DNA of 64,000 bases from Nocardioides eburneiflavus (GTDB taxonomy: Bacteria > Actinomycetota > Actinomycetes > Propionibacteriales > Nocardioidaceae). The stretch spans positions 3,782,001 to 3,846,000 of the forward strand of contig NZ_SRRO01000001.1 of assembly GCF_004785795.1 (NCBI RefSeq), written 5' to 3'. How positions within the stretch are numbered: the stretch's first letter is position 1; each line of letters starts with the position of its first letter. Under the pieces are notes generated by a model. The model did no database searches. It saw only the letters and a program-made list of their open reading frames with translations, and was not told where the DNA came from. The position numbers and the translations under genes were made by a program. Positions 10,746-20,048 of this stretch are shown here, piece after piece.

Positions 10746-10997
10746 GTGCACGCAAGCGCACCGGACCCCGGCCCCGACCCGCGCCGCTCCGCCGGGGTGG
10801 TCCTGGTCGACCGGCGAGGCTGGATCCTGCTCCAGGAGCGGGACGAGCACCCCCGCATCGACCCCGAGAAGTGGGGCCTCGCAGGCGGGCACGTCGACCC
10901 GGGGGAGGACTTCGCCGCCGCCACCGACCTCACCGACGCCGACGAGGGGGAGCCTCCACGAGCCGTCGGTGGCCGTCCACGACCTGGCATGAAATAG
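10746..10997 (+). pseudogene. Truncated Nudix hydrolase
   Basis: The N-terminal half is a good Nudix start ([19 protein letters not shown], then [19 protein letters not shown]). The Nudix box should continue GX5EX7REUXEEXGU, but the REUXEE helix is missing: the sequence changes to [19 protein letters not shown] and stops after 83 residues instead of about 140-170. The catalytic glutamates are therefore lost. Another frame at the 3' end ([10 protein letters not shown]) looks like the genuine C-terminus, which suggests an internal deletion that also shifted the frame. Its stop codon TAG lies in the presumed -10 box of dxs. Confidence 0.65.
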
Positions 10998-11008
10998 ACT
11001 CAGGCCCC

Positions 11009-12913
11009 ATGGCACTCCTCGACTCGATCGCCTCCCCGCGCGACCTCCGTGACCTCTCTGCGGAGCAGCTGGACGAGCTGGCCGCCGAGATCCGGGACGT
11101 GATGATCCGCACGGTGGCCACCAACTCCGGCCACCTCGGTCCCAACCTCGGCGTCGTCGAGCTGACGCTGGCCATCCACCGGGTCTTCGACTCCCCGCGC
11201 GACCGGGTCGTGTTCGACACCGGCCACCAGTCCTACGTGCACAAGCTCGTCACGGGCCGCCATGCCGACTTCGGCACGCTCCGCAAGGAGGGTGGCGTCA
11301 GCGGCTACCCCAGCCAGGCGGAGTCCGAGCACGACATCGTCGAGAACTCGCACGCGTCCACCTCCCTGTCCTACGCCGACGGCCTCGCCAAGGCGTACGC
11401 CATCCGCGGCGAGGACCGCCACGTCGTGGCGGTCATCGGCGACGGGGCGCTGACCGGCGGGATGGCCTGGGAGGCGCTCAACAACATCGCGATCGCCCGC
11501 AACAGCCGCCTGGTGATCGTCGTCAACGACAACGAGCGCTCCTACACCCCGACCATCGGCGGCCTCGCCACGGCGCTCACGTCGCTGCGCACCAACCCGC
11601 GCTACGAGCAGGTCCTCGACCTGGTCAAGAAGCGGCTCAACCAGGTGCCCGGCGTCGGGCACGCCGCCTACGACGCGCTCCACGCGGTCAAGAAGGGCAT
11701 GAAGGACGCCCTCGCCCCGCAGGGCCTGTTCGAGGACCTCGGCCTCAAGTACGTCGGTCCCGTCGACGGTCACGACCGCGCCGCGATGGAGCAGGCGCTG
11801 GCCAACGCCAAGCGGTTCAACGGCCCCGTGATCGTCCACGCGATCACCCGCAAGGGCCAGGGCTACGACCCGGCGCTGCGCCACGAGGCCGACCAGTTCC
11901 ACGCGCCCGGCCCGTTCGACGTCCAGACCGGCGCGGAGAAGCCCAAGGGCAGGATCTGGACCGACCACTTCTCCGAGGCGATCGTGGACCTCGGCGAGCG
12001 TCGCGACGACGTCGTCGCCATCACGGCCGCGATGATGCACCCGGTCGGCCTCGACGTGTTCGCGCAGCGGTTCCCCGAGCGCACCTTCGACGTCGGCATC
12101 GCCGAGCAGCACGCCGTCACCTCGGCCGCCGGCCTCGCCATGGGCGGGCTGCACCCCGTGTTCGCGGTCTACGCGACCTTCCTCAACCGCGCCTTCGACC
12201 AGGTGCTGATGGACGTCGCGCTCCACCGCTGCGGCGTGACCTTCGTGCTCGACCGGTCCGGCGTGACCGGCGACGACGGCGCCAGCCACAACGGCATGTG
12301 GGACATGTCGATCCTCCAGGTCGTCCCGGGCCTGCGCCTCGCCGCGCCGCGTGACGTCACCCGGCTCCACGAGCTGCTCGACGAGGCAGTCCTGGTCGAC
12401 GACGCGCCCACGGTCGTCCGCTTCCCCAAGGGCCCGCCGCCCGAGGACGTGCCCGCGATCGACCGCGTCGGCGGCGCCGACGTACTGGCACGCACCGGCG
12501 ACAAGGACGTCCTGGTCGTGGCCGTCGGGTCGATGGCGACCACGGCCGTCGAGGTCGCCGCGCGCCTCACCGACCAGGGCATCGGGGTGACCGTGGTCGA
12601 CCCGCGCTGGGTCAAGCCGGTCGACCCCGCGATCGTCGACCTCGCCCGCGAGCACCGTCTCGTGGTCAGCGTGGAGGACAACGGACGCGTCGGCGGCTGC
12701 GGTGCCGCGCTGCTCCAGACGCTCAACGACGCGGGCGTGCGTACGCCCTTCCGCCTGCACGGCATCCCGCAGGAGTTCCTCGACCACGCCAAGCGCGACG
12801 TGATCCTCGCCCGCATCGGCCTCGACGCCCAGACGATCGCGCGCACCATCGTCGAGGACGTCACCGCCCTCGACCGGGGGCTCACCCTCGTGGAGGTCGA
12901 GCACCCGGCCTGA
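11009..12913 (+). CDS. dxs: 1-deoxy-D-xylulose-5-phosphate synthase
   Basis: First enzyme of the MEP isoprenoid pathway: condenses pyruvate and glyceraldehyde 3-phosphate with thiamine diphosphate. 634 residues, the normal length. The TPP/Mg site is at about 144-172 (GDGALTGG ... NDNERSYTP), the N-terminal [11 protein letters not shown] and the transketolase domain [10 protein letters not shown] with [15 protein letters not shown] are intact. The ATG at 11009 has no ribosome site; TAGACT at 10995-11000 ends eight bases before it, consistent with a nearly leaderless mRNA. It converges on the MetS gene with a 9-bp gap. Confidence 0.97.
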   Translation: MALLDSIASPRDLRDLSAEQLDELAAEIRDVMIRTVATNSGHLGPNLGVVELTLAIHRVFDSPRDRVVFDTGHQSYVHKLVTGRHADFGTLRKEGGVSGYPSQAESEHDIVENSHASTSLSYADGLAKAYAIRGEDRHVVAVIGDGALTGGMAWEALNNIAIARNSRLVIVVNDNERSYTPTIGGLATALTSLRTNPRYEQVLDLVKKRLNQVPGVGHAAYDALHAVKKGMKDALAPQGLFEDLGLKYVGPVDGHDRAAMEQALANAKRFNGPVIVHAITRKGQGYDPALRHEADQFHAPGPFDVQTGAEKPKGRIWTDHFSEAIVDLGERRDDVVAITAAMMHPVGLDVFAQRFPERTFDVGIAEQHAVTSAAGLAMGGLHPVFAVYATFLNRAFDQVLMDVALHRCGVTFVLDRSGVTGDDGASHNGMWDMSILQVVPGLRLAAPRDVTRLHELLDEAVLVDDAPTVVRFPKGPPPEDVPAIDRVGGADVLARTGDKDVLVVAVGSMATTAVEVAARLTDQGIGVTVVDPRWVKPVDPAIVDLAREHRLVVSVEDNGRVGGCGAALLQTLNDAGVRTPFRLHGIPQEFLDHAKRDVILARIGLDAQTIARTIVEDVTALDRGLTLVEVEHPA

Positions 12914-12922
12914 GCAGGTGCG

Positions 12923-13051
12923 TCAGAGGTCCCGCTGGACCGACCCGGGCTCCTCGCCGCGGTAGCGGTTGATGTTCCAGATCGCGACGGCCAGGCCACC
13001 CCAGAGGACGGTCATGGCGATCAGCATCATGACCACGGCTGCTGCGGACAT
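12923..13051 (-). CDS. metS: Small subunit of an NSS amino-acid importer (MetS-like)
   Basis: 42 residues: a single membrane helix (VVMMLIAMTVLWGGLAVAIW) and a charged tail NINRYRGEE, the pattern of the MetS/methionine-alanine importer small-subunit family. In Corynebacterium glutamicum MetS is required with the NSS transporter MetP for methionine/alanine uptake. The ATG overlaps the transporter stop (TGATG), so the two are translated together. Assignment by size, sequence pattern and position. Confidence 0.8.
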   Translation of the reverse strand: MSAAAVVMMLIAMTVLWGGLAVAIWNINRYRGEEPGSVQRDL

Positions 13052-14598
13052 CAGGAGCTCCTCTCGTCCTGCGCGGCGACGACCTCGGGGTCGTCGAGGG
13101 GGGTGCTCGCGCGCCACGGCAGGCGTGCCGCGACGAAGCCGAGCACGAGGACGGCTGCGGCCAGGCCCCAGCCGAGCGTGTTGAGCATCCAGGTCGGGTA
13201 GTCCCCGTAGGGGACCTGGATGTTGTCGATCAGCTCGTTGACGAGGATGAAGACCAGCGCGGCCGGGGCCACGAAACCGATGAGCACCTCCCACGTACGC
13301 CCGAGCTGCACCGACCCGTCCCGGTTGAGGTGGTCGCGCAGCAGGCCCGTCCTCCGGAACACCCACGCGAGGGCGAGCATGCTCGCCACGGCCACCAGGA
13401 GGATCCCGAACCGGTTGATGAAGTGGTCGACGATGTCGAGGACGTAGACGCCGGTGGTGGTGCCGAGCAGGGTGATGCTGATGACCGCCGCTGGCACGCC
13501 CACCGAGAGCGAGGCGCCGGTGCGGGTCATCTCGAACTTGTCGCGGACCGCTGAGATGACGACCTCGATGACGCTCACGAGCGAGGTCACCCCGGCCACG
13601 ACGAGGGACCCGAAGAACAGGATGCCGATCAGCGCCCCGGCGGGGGCCTCGTTGATGATCGCCGGGAAGGCGATGAAGGCGAGGCCGAGGCCCTCGGTCG
13701 CCACCTCGTCGACGCCCACGCCGGCCGCGGTCGCCATGAAGCCGAGGGCGGCGAACACGCCGATACCGGCCAGCAGCTCGAAGCCCGAGTTGGCGAAGCC
13801 GACCACGAGGCCCGAGCCGGTCATGTCGCTGCGACGGCCCACGTAGGAGGCGTACGTGATCATGATGCCGAACCCGACCGAGAGGGAGAAGAAGATCTGG
13901 CCGTAGGCCGCGATCCACACGCTGGTCTCGGTGAGAGCGCTCCAGTCGGGCGAGAACAGGGCGTCCAGGCCGGTGGCGGCGCCGTCGAGGGTCAGCGCCA
14001 CGACGACGAGCGCGATGAACGCCATGAACAGGATCGGGATGAAGATCGCCGACGCGATCCCGATGCCCTTCTGCACGCCCAGCACCATCATCGTCAGGAC
14101 CGCCACCCAGACCAACACCAGCGGAACGGTGACGCCGCTGACGAAGTCGAGGCCGATGGTCTGCTCGCCCGCCTGGAGGTAGGACCCGAACAGGAAGCCC
14201 TCGGGATCGTCGCCCCAGGCCTTGTCGAAGGAGAAGAGCGCGTAGCGGGCGGCCCACGCGATCACGGCCGCGTAGTAGACGGCGATGACGAAGCAGATGC
14301 CCACCTGCCACCACCCCAGCCCCTCTGCCGCCCGGTGCGCGCGCCGGAACGACAGCGGCGCGGACCCGCGGTAGCGGTGGCCGAGGCCGTAGTCGAGCAG
14401 CAGGAACGGCAGTCCCGCGGTGAGCAGGGCGATCAGGTAGGGGAGGATGAACGCCCCGCCGCCGTTCTCGTAGGCGACGTAGGGGAAGCGCCAGATGTTG
14501 CCCAGGCCGACGGCGGAGCCGATCGCGGCGAGGATGAATACCTTGCGCGAGCTGAAGCCGCCGCGTTGCTGCTCTGCGTGGTCGAGGTCCTGGCTCAT
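13051..14598 (-). CDS. metP: Sodium-dependent amino-acid transporter (SNF/NSS family, MetP-like)
   Basis: 515 residues with about 12 membrane helices. TM1 shows the sodium site signature AAIGSAVGLGNIWRFPYVAYENGGGAF (about 22-48, the NSS fingerprint). Other blocks: FFSLSVGFGIMITYASYVG and the LVSVIEVVISAVRDKF loop. The ATG at 14598 is preceded by AGGAGG; the open frame continuing upstream is not part of the gene. The linked MetS-like small subunit argues for methionine/alanine uptake, by analogy with C. glutamicum MetPS; the substrate is an inference. Confidence 0.9.
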   Translation of the reverse strand: MSQDLDHAEQQRGGFSSRKVFILAAIGSAVGLGNIWRFPYVAYENGGGAFILPYLIALLTAGLPFLLLDYGLGHRYRGSAPLSFRRAHRAAEGLGWWQVGICFVIAVYYAAVIAWAARYALFSFDKAWGDDPEGFLFGSYLQAGEQTIGLDFVSGVTVPLVLVWVAVLTMMVLGVQKGIGIASAIFIPILFMAFIALVVVALTLDGAATGLDALFSPDWSALTETSVWIAAYGQIFFSLSVGFGIMITYASYVGRRSDMTGSGLVVGFANSGFELLAGIGVFAALGFMATAAGVGVDEVATEGLGLAFIAFPAIINEAPAGALIGILFFGSLVVAGVTSLVSVIEVVISAVRDKFEMTRTGASLSVGVPAAVISITLLGTTTGVYVLDIVDHFINRFGILLVAVASMLALAWVFRRTGLLRDHLNRDGSVQLGRTWEVLIGFVAPAALVFILVNELIDNIQVPYGDYPTWMLNTLGWGLAAAVLVLGFVAARLPWRASTPLDDPEVVAAQDERSS

Positions 14599-14763
14599 GG
14601 TGCCTCCTGGTTGACGACGACGGACGGCGTCCAGCATGGCAGAGATCGCCGACGCCGGGCGCTGGCGGGTCCGTCGGTCCGCAGGCGCGAAGGGGCGGTG
14701 CCCCACCCACCTCCCGCGCGTACGGAATGTGGCTGGGACACCGCCCCGACGATCAGCGGTGGA

Positions 14764-16851
14764 TCAGTGGAAGCGCTTGCCGGTCGCCTTCTCGGAGATC
14801 CCCTTCACGTCGAGCATGAAGGTCAGCCCGCCGTTCCAGAACGAGAACCCGGCGCCGGTGATCATGGCCAGGTCGATGTCCTGCGGTGCCGCGACGACGC
14901 CCTCGTCGAGCATCAGGCGGGCCTCCTCGGCGAGGCCTGACAGCGTCTTCTCCCGGACCTCCTCGGCGGTGAGGACCACGGGCGAGGCCGGCTTCTCCAG
15001 CATGGCCTCGACCTCGGGGTCGAGGTTGCCGTCGGGGCCGTAGTAGGCCGGCTTCCGCGCCGCCACGATCCGCTCGAGGGCGGGGGAGACGTAGAAGCGG
15101 TCGGGGAACGCACCCTTCAGCGTCTCGTTGTTGTGCAGCGCGATGGCCGGACCGACCAGCGACAGCAGCACGAACGGCGGCATCGGCGCGATGCCCGCGA
15201 ACGCGTTGTCGGCCACCGAGACCGGCGTGCCCTCGTCGACGATGCGGCCGACCTCGCTCATGAACCGGCCGAGCAGGCGGTTCACGATGAAGGACGGGCT
15301 GTCCTTGACCAGGATCGGGGTCTTCTTCAGCGCCTTGCCGGTGGCGAACGCGGTGGCGAGCGTCGCGTCGTCGGTGGCGTCACCCTTGACGATCTCCAGC
15401 AGCGGCATCACCGCGACCGGGTTGAAGAAGTGGAAGCCGACGACCCGCTCGGGGTGCTCGAGGTCGGCGGCCATCTCGGTGATCGACAGCGACGAGGTGT
15501 TGGTCGCCAGCACGCACTCGGCGCTGACGACCTTCTCGACGTCGGCGAAGACCGTCTTCTTGACCGACATCTCCTCGAAGACGGCCTCGATGACGAAGTC
15601 GGCGTCACCGAAGGCGACCTGCTTGTCGGTCTCGCCGGAGACCAGTGCCTTGTGCCGGTTGGCCTTGTCCTGGTTGATCCGGCCCTTGGCGAGCAGCTTG
15701 TCGATCTCGGCGTGCACGTAGGCCACGCCCTTGTCCGCGCGCTCCTGGTCGAGGTCGGTCAGGACCACCGGGACCTCGAGGCGGCGTACGAAGAGCAGCG
15801 CGAGCTGGCTGGCCATCAGACCGGCGCCCACGATGCCGACCTTGGTCACCGGCCGGGCCAGCGACTTGTCGGGCGCACCCGCGGGCCGCTTGGCGCGCTT
15901 CTGCACCAGGTCGAACGAGTAGAGCGACGCGAGCAGCTCGGCGGTCTGCGACATCGCCTCGAGGGCATCGTCCTCGGCCGCGAATCCCGCGTCACGGTCG
16001 GTGTCACGGGCCGCGGCGATCAGCTCGACCGCCTTGGCGGCGGCCGGGGAGGCGCCACCCGTCTTGGTGGCCACGATGCTCTCGGCACGGGCGATCGCCG
16101 CGTCCCAGGCCTCGCCACGGTCGATCTCGGGGCGCTCGACGACGGTCTCGCCGCGCAGCACCGACGCCGCCCAGAGCAGCGACTGCTCGAGGAAGTCGGC
16201 ACCGTTGAAGACCGCGTCGGCCAGGCCGAAGTCGTACGCCGCCTGCCCGCCGAGGGTCTTGCCCTGGTTGAGCGGGTTCTCGAGGATCAGGGTGACGGCC
16301 TTGTCGGCGCCGACGAGGTTGGGCACGAGCCACGCGCCGCCCCACCCGGGCACGAGGCCGAGCATGACCTCGGGCAGGCCCAGCGCGGCGGCGGAGTCCA
16401 TGACGGTGCGGTAGGTGCAGTGCAGGGCGACCTCGAGGCCGCCACCGAGGGCGAGCCCGTTGATCAGGCCGAACGACGGCTTGCCGCCCTCGCCCAGCTT
16501 GCGGAACACCGCGTGGCCGAGCTCGGCCACGATCCGGACGGCGTCGGGACCGCCACCCTGGATCGAGGTGAGGTCGGCGCCCGCGGCGAGGATGAACGGC
16601 TTGCCGGTCACCGCGATGGCGTCGATCGAGTCGTCGGCGAGAGCCGCGTCGATCGCCACGTCGAGCGCGAGCAGCGAGCCCGGACCGAACGTGTTGGGCT
16701 TCGTGTGGTCCTCGCCGTTGTCGAGGGTGATCAGGCCGAAGGTCGCGCCCGGCAGCGCGACCGTGCGCAGGTGGGCCTGCGTGACGCGCTCGGCGTCGGA
16801 CACGATCGCCCGCGCGCGCTCGAAGATGGTCGAGTCGGGGGTGGTGCTCAC
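14764..16851 (-). CDS. fadB: Multifunctional fatty-acid oxidation protein (enoyl-CoA hydratase / 3-hydroxyacyl-CoA dehydrogenase)
   Basis: 695 residues, usual for FadB/FadJ-type fusions. Residues about 20-240 are the crotonase domain (GKPFILAAGADLTSI, LINGLALGGGLEVALHC); about 355-540 the NAD-binding domain (VGIVGAGLMASQLALLF, ATNTSSLSI, VGFHFFNPVAVMPLLEIV); the rest is the C-terminal dehydrogenase domain (VKDSPSFIVNRLLG). Hydrates enoyl-CoA and oxidises 3-hydroxyacyl-CoA in beta-oxidation. GTG start overlaps the thiolase stop by four bases (GTGA), giving a fadA-fadB operon. Confidence 0.95.
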   Translation of the reverse strand: MSTTPDSTIFERARAIVSDAERVTQAHLRTVALPGATFGLITLDNGEDHTKPNTFGPGSLLALDVAIDAALADDSIDAIAVTGKPFILAAGADLTSIQGGGPDAVRIVAELGHAVFRKLGEGGKPSFGLINGLALGGGLEVALHCTYRTVMDSAAALGLPEVMLGLVPGWGGAWLVPNLVGADKAVTLILENPLNQGKTLGGQAAYDFGLADAVFNGADFLEQSLLWAASVLRGETVVERPEIDRGEAWDAAIARAESIVATKTGGASPAAAKAVELIAAARDTDRDAGFAAEDDALEAMSQTAELLASLYSFDLVQKRAKRPAGAPDKSLARPVTKVGIVGAGLMASQLALLFVRRLEVPVVLTDLDQERADKGVAYVHAEIDKLLAKGRINQDKANRHKALVSGETDKQVAFGDADFVIEAVFEEMSVKKTVFADVEKVVSAECVLATNTSSLSITEMAADLEHPERVVGFHFFNPVAVMPLLEIVKGDATDDATLATAFATGKALKKTPILVKDSPSFIVNRLLGRFMSEVGRIVDEGTPVSVADNAFAGIAPMPPFVLLSLVGPAIALHNNETLKGAFPDRFYVSPALERIVAARKPAYYGPDGNLDPEVEAMLEKPASPVVLTAEEVREKTLSGLAEEARLMLDEGVVAAPQDIDLAMITGAGFSFWNGGLTFMLDVKGISEKATGKRFH

Positions 16852-18089
16852 TTGTCGTCTCCCGTCGAGTCGGTGGTGCCGGCGCCGTCCTGAGCCTGTC
16901 GAAGGGTCCAGTGGGGGTTCTCCCAGATCACGGTGCCGCCCATGCCGATGCCGATGCACATGGTGGTGAGGCCGTAGCGGACCTCCGGACGCTCCTCGAA
17001 GGCGCGCGCCAGCTGGTTCATGAGGCGTACGCCGGACGAGGCCAACGGGTGTCCCATGGCGATGGCGCCGCCGTAGGGGTTGACCCGCGGGTCGTCGTCG
17101 GCGATGCCGTAGTGCTCGAGGAAGGCCAGCACCTGCACGGCGAAGGCCTCGTTGACCTCGAAGGCCCCGATGTCGTCGATGGTGAGACCGGCGAGCCTGA
17201 GGGCCTTCTCGGTGGCCGGGATCGGGCCGGCGCCCATCACCTCGGGCTCGACGCCGACGAAGGCGTAGGTCACCAGGCGCATCTTGACGGGCAGGCCGAG
17301 CTCACGCGCGGTCTCCTCGTCGGCGAGAAGGGCGGCGGTGGCGCCGTCGTTGATGCCGGCTGCGTTGCCCGCGGTCACGTTGCCGTGGGAGCGGAACGGC
17401 GTCTTGAGGGCGGCGAGCGACTCGAGGGTCGTCTCGGGGCGCATCGGCTCGTCGATCGTGGCCAGGCCCCAGCCGGCGTCGGTGGAGCGGGTCGCGACGG
17501 GGACGAGATCCGGCTGGATTTTGCCGTCGTCGTAGGCGGCCTTGGTCTTCTGCTGGCTGCGCACGGCGTACGCGTCGACGCGCTGCTTCGTGATCGTCGG
17601 GTAGCGGTCGTGCAGGTTCTCCGCGGTCTTGCCCATCACCAGGGCGTCCGGGTTGACGATCCGCTCCGACAGGATGCGCGGGTTGGGGTCGACGCCCTCG
17701 CCCATGGGGTGGCGCCCCATGTGCTCGACGCCGCCGGCGATGGCGACGTCGTAGGCGCCGAAGGCGATGCCGGACGCGGTGCTGGTCACCGCGGTCATCG
17801 CGCCCGCGCACATGCGGTCGATGGAGTAGCCGGGCACGCTCTGCGGCAGGCCGGCGAGCAGCGCCGCCGTACGCCCGAGGGTCAGGCCCTGGTCGCCGAT
17901 CTGGGTCGTGGCGGCGATGGCGACCTCGTCCACCCGCTCGGGCGGCAGGGACGGGTTGCGACGCATCAGCTCGCGGATGCTCTTGATGACGAGGTCGTCG
18001 GCGCGCGTCTCGGCGTACTGGCCCTTGGCCTTGCCGAACGGGGTGCGCACGCCGTCGACGAAGACGACCTCACGCTGGGGACGGGACAC
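16848..18089 (-). CDS. fadA: Acetyl-CoA C-acyltransferase (thiolase) of the fadAB operon
   Basis: 413 residues. The nucleophile Cys is in DRMCAGAMTAV (about residue 93); the other catalytic motifs are EVNEAFAVQV, GGAIAMGHPLASSGVRL and the Cys of CIGIGMGGTVIWE. Cleaves 3-ketoacyl-CoA, the last step of beta-oxidation, next to FadB. The normal end is close to VIWENPHW; the extra tail TLRQAQDGAGTTDSTGDDK arises because a short palindromic repeat (16885-16905) has been read into the frame. GTG start with GGGAG upstream and a TAGTGT box at 18104-18109. Confidence 0.95.
   Translation of the reverse strand: MSRPQREVVFVDGVRTPFGKAKGQYAETRADDLVIKSIRELMRRNPSLPPERVDEVAIAATTQIGDQGLTLGRTAALLAGLPQSVPGYSIDRMCAGAMTAVTSTASGIAFGAYDVAIAGGVEHMGRHPMGEGVDPNPRILSERIVNPDALVMGKTAENLHDRYPTITKQRVDAYAVRSQQKTKAAYDDGKIQPDLVPVATRSTDAGWGLATIDEPMRPETTLESLAALKTPFRSHGNVTAGNAAGINDGATAALLADEETARELGLPVKMRLVTYAFVGVEPEVMGAGPIPATEKALRLAGLTIDDIGAFEVNEAFAVQVLAFLEHYGIADDDPRVNPYGGAIAMGHPLASSGVRLMNQLARAFEERPEVRYGLTTMCIGIGMGGTVIWENPHWTLRQAQDGAGTTDSTGDDK
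16885..16905. repeat. Short interspersed repeat inside the thiolase 3' end
   Basis: On the minus strand CCCTTCGACAGGCTCAGGAC, a motif I know as a very common dispersed repeat in many bacterial genomes (variants TTCGACAAGCTCAGG). Here it is translated as TLRQAQDG in the C-terminal extension of FadA. Confidence 0.55.
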
Positions 18090-18141
18090 TGGCTACTCCC
18101 ATGACACTAGAGGATGGAACGCGGGGGACAGGCGAGATCAC

Positions 18142-18157
18142 GTTACCCCTGAGTAAC
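18142..18157. promoter_or_regulatory. GTTAC-N6-GTAAC inverted repeat, putative fadAB operator
   Basis: Located between the divergent fadA and PAC2 genes, about 33 bp upstream of the fadA -10-like TAGTGT. The TTAC....GTAA layout is typical of TetR-family operators controlling fatty-acid genes in actinobacteria; the regulator is not in this window. Confidence 0.4.
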
Positions 18158-18220
18158 AACGCCTGCCCACGGGGGCGGGTGTGTGTCGGGTCACCTCCAC
18201 GTACGCCCTAGTCTTGGCGC

Positions 18221-19168
18221 ATGGCCGACCGACTCGTGCACATCGTCGACGATGCCGAGGTGCTGGCCGACGCCGGTGACCTCACGCTGGTCGTCGTCCT
18301 CACCGGGTTCCTCGACGCGGGCAAGGCGGCGGAGCTCGCCGCGGCGCACCTCGCGGAGCTCTCCGAGGGCAAGGTCGTGGCGACCTTCGACGTCGACGCG
18401 CTGCACGACTACCGCGCCCGGCGCCCGCCGATCACCTTCATCCGCGACCGCTACGCCGACTACGAGGCGCCCCGCCTCGTCGTCCGCGCCCTGCGTGACA
18501 CCGGTGGCACGCCGTTCCTCCTGCTCGCCGGTCCAGAGCCCGACACCCGGTGGGAGGGCTTCGCCCGCGCCGTGCGCGAGGTCGTCGAGCACTTCGGGGT
18601 CTCCCGCACGGTGAGCCTGGGCGCCGTGCCGATGGCCGTCCCGCACACGCGCCCGATCGCGATCACCCCGCACGCCAACCGTCCCGAGCTGGTCCCCGGG
18701 GAGAGCCCGTGGCAGGGCGAGCTGCGGGTCCCCGCGAGCGCGCAGGCGCTGCTCGAGGTGCGGCTGGGGGAGTGGGGCCTCGACGCGCTCGGCTTCGTGG
18801 CGCACATCCCCCACTACCTCGCCCAGATGGAGTATCCGCAGGCCGCGCTCGTCCTGCTCGAGCACCTCGAGATCGGTGGCCGCCTGACGATCGACCTCGG
18901 CGAGCTGCGCGAGGCCGCCGAGATCACCGAGACCGAGGTCGACCGCTACCTCTCGACCCACGACGAGGTCGGCGAGGTCGTGCGGGGCCTGGAGCAGCAG
19001 TACGACTCCTTCCGCGAGGCCGAGTCCAGCGGGTCCTCGCTGCTCGCGGGGGACGAGCCGCTGCCCACCGGCGAGGAGATCGGCAGCGCCTTCGAGGCCT
19101 TCCTCGCCGACCTCGACGACCGGCCCAAGGACAGCGACGACGACACCCCCGGCTGGGACGGCCGCTGA
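18221..19168 (+). CDS. PAC2 family protein (first of two)
   Basis: 315 residues of the PAC2 family (proteasome assembly chaperone-2 fold; Pfam PF09754). Recognised from LTLVVVLTGFLDAGKAAELAAAHL, RPPITFIRDRY, FLLLAGPEPDTRWEGF and GLDALGFVAHIPHYLA. Actinobacterial members are of unknown function; they are related to eukaryotic proteasome assembly chaperones. The acidic C-terminal tail (KDSDDDTPGWDGR) is not part of the fold. TAGTCT at 18209-18214, six bases before the ATG with no ribosome site. TGATG overlap with tesB means coupling to lipid metabolism genes. Confidence 0.9.
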   Translation: MADRLVHIVDDAEVLADAGDLTLVVVLTGFLDAGKAAELAAAHLAELSEGKVVATFDVDALHDYRARRPPITFIRDRYADYEAPRLVVRALRDTGGTPFLLLAGPEPDTRWEGFARAVREVVEHFGVSRTVSLGAVPMAVPHTRPIAITPHANRPELVPGESPWQGELRVPASAQALLEVRLGEWGLDALGFVAHIPHYLAQMEYPQAALVLLEHLEIGGRLTIDLGELREAAEITETEVDRYLSTHDEVGEVVRGLEQQYDSFREAESSGSSLLAGDEPLPTGEEIGSAFEAFLADLDDRPKDSDDDTPGWDGR

Positions 19169-20031
19169 TGGCGGGCACGTCCGCGGACCTCGCGACCCTG
19201 CTCGACCTCGAGCGTCTCGAGGTCGACCTGTTCCGGGGCGCCCAGGCCCGCACCGAGCGCCAGCGCGTCTTTGGCGGCCAGGTCGCCGCCCAGGCCGTCG
19301 TGGCGGCCACCCGCAGCGTGGACGGCGACTTCGTCCTGCACTCGCTGCACTCCTACTTCCTGCGCCCGGGTGACACGACCGTGCCGATCGTCTACGACGT
19401 CGAGCGCATCCGCGACGGGCGATCGTTCGTCACGCGCCGCGTCTCCGCGCGGCAGCACGGCCGCCCGATCTACTACATGACCGCCAACTTCCAGGTTCCC
19501 GAGCCGGGACTCGAGCACCAGGACCGGATGCCCGAGGTGCCGGGCCCGGACCAGGGGATGCCGCTCGTCGACCTCGCCCGTGAGCGCGGCCCCGAGGTGG
19601 CCGAGCACTGGGAGCGCGAGTGGGCGGCGCTCGACATCCGCCACGTCGGCATCACCGGCCAGGGCCTTCCCGAGGACGCGGAGCACGCGGCACGCGCCCG
19701 CCTGTGGATCAAGGTCGACGGCACCCTCGCCGACGACGCCACCGTGCAGCAGGCGGCGTTCACCTATGCCAGCGACCTCACGCTGCTCGGCGCGGCCCTG
19801 GTGCCCCACGGCATCCACATCGCCTCACCGCGGCTCCAACCGGCGTCCCTGGACCACACCATCTGGTTCCACCGGCCCTTCCGCGCCGACGAGTGGTGGC
19901 TCTACGACCAGTTCTCACCGTTCGCCGGCGGAGCGCGCGGCCTGGCCCTGGCGCGGGTGTTCACCCAGTCCGGCGAGCTGGTGGCCACCGTCGCCCAGGA
20001 GGGCCTGATCCGGCTCCGAGACGGCCGCTGA
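19168..20031 (+). CDS. tesB: Acyl-CoA thioesterase II
   Basis: 287 residues, the usual double hot-dog TesB. Marker sequences: QRVFGGQVAAQAVVAA (about 31-46), LHSLHSYFLRPGD, DGRSFVTRRVSARQ and, in the second half, ASLDHTIWFHRPFRADEWWLYDQFSP, GGARGLALARVFTQSG (with the conserved Asp, Thr/Ser and Gln). Hydrolyses medium and long acyl-CoAs to free acids and CoA. ATG overlaps the PAC2 stop; converges on the MaoC-type gene. Confidence 0.95.
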   Translation: MAGTSADLATLLDLERLEVDLFRGAQARTERQRVFGGQVAAQAVVAATRSVDGDFVLHSLHSYFLRPGDTTVPIVYDVERIRDGRSFVTRRVSARQHGRPIYYMTANFQVPEPGLEHQDRMPEVPGPDQGMPLVDLARERGPEVAEHWEREWAALDIRHVGITGQGLPEDAEHAARARLWIKVDGTLADDATVQQAAFTYASDLTLLGAALVPHGIHIASPRLQPASLDHTIWFHRPFRADEWWLYDQFSPFAGGARGLALARVFTQSGELVATVAQEGLIRLRDGR

Positions 20032-20048
20032 CGGGGCACCGCCCGGCC

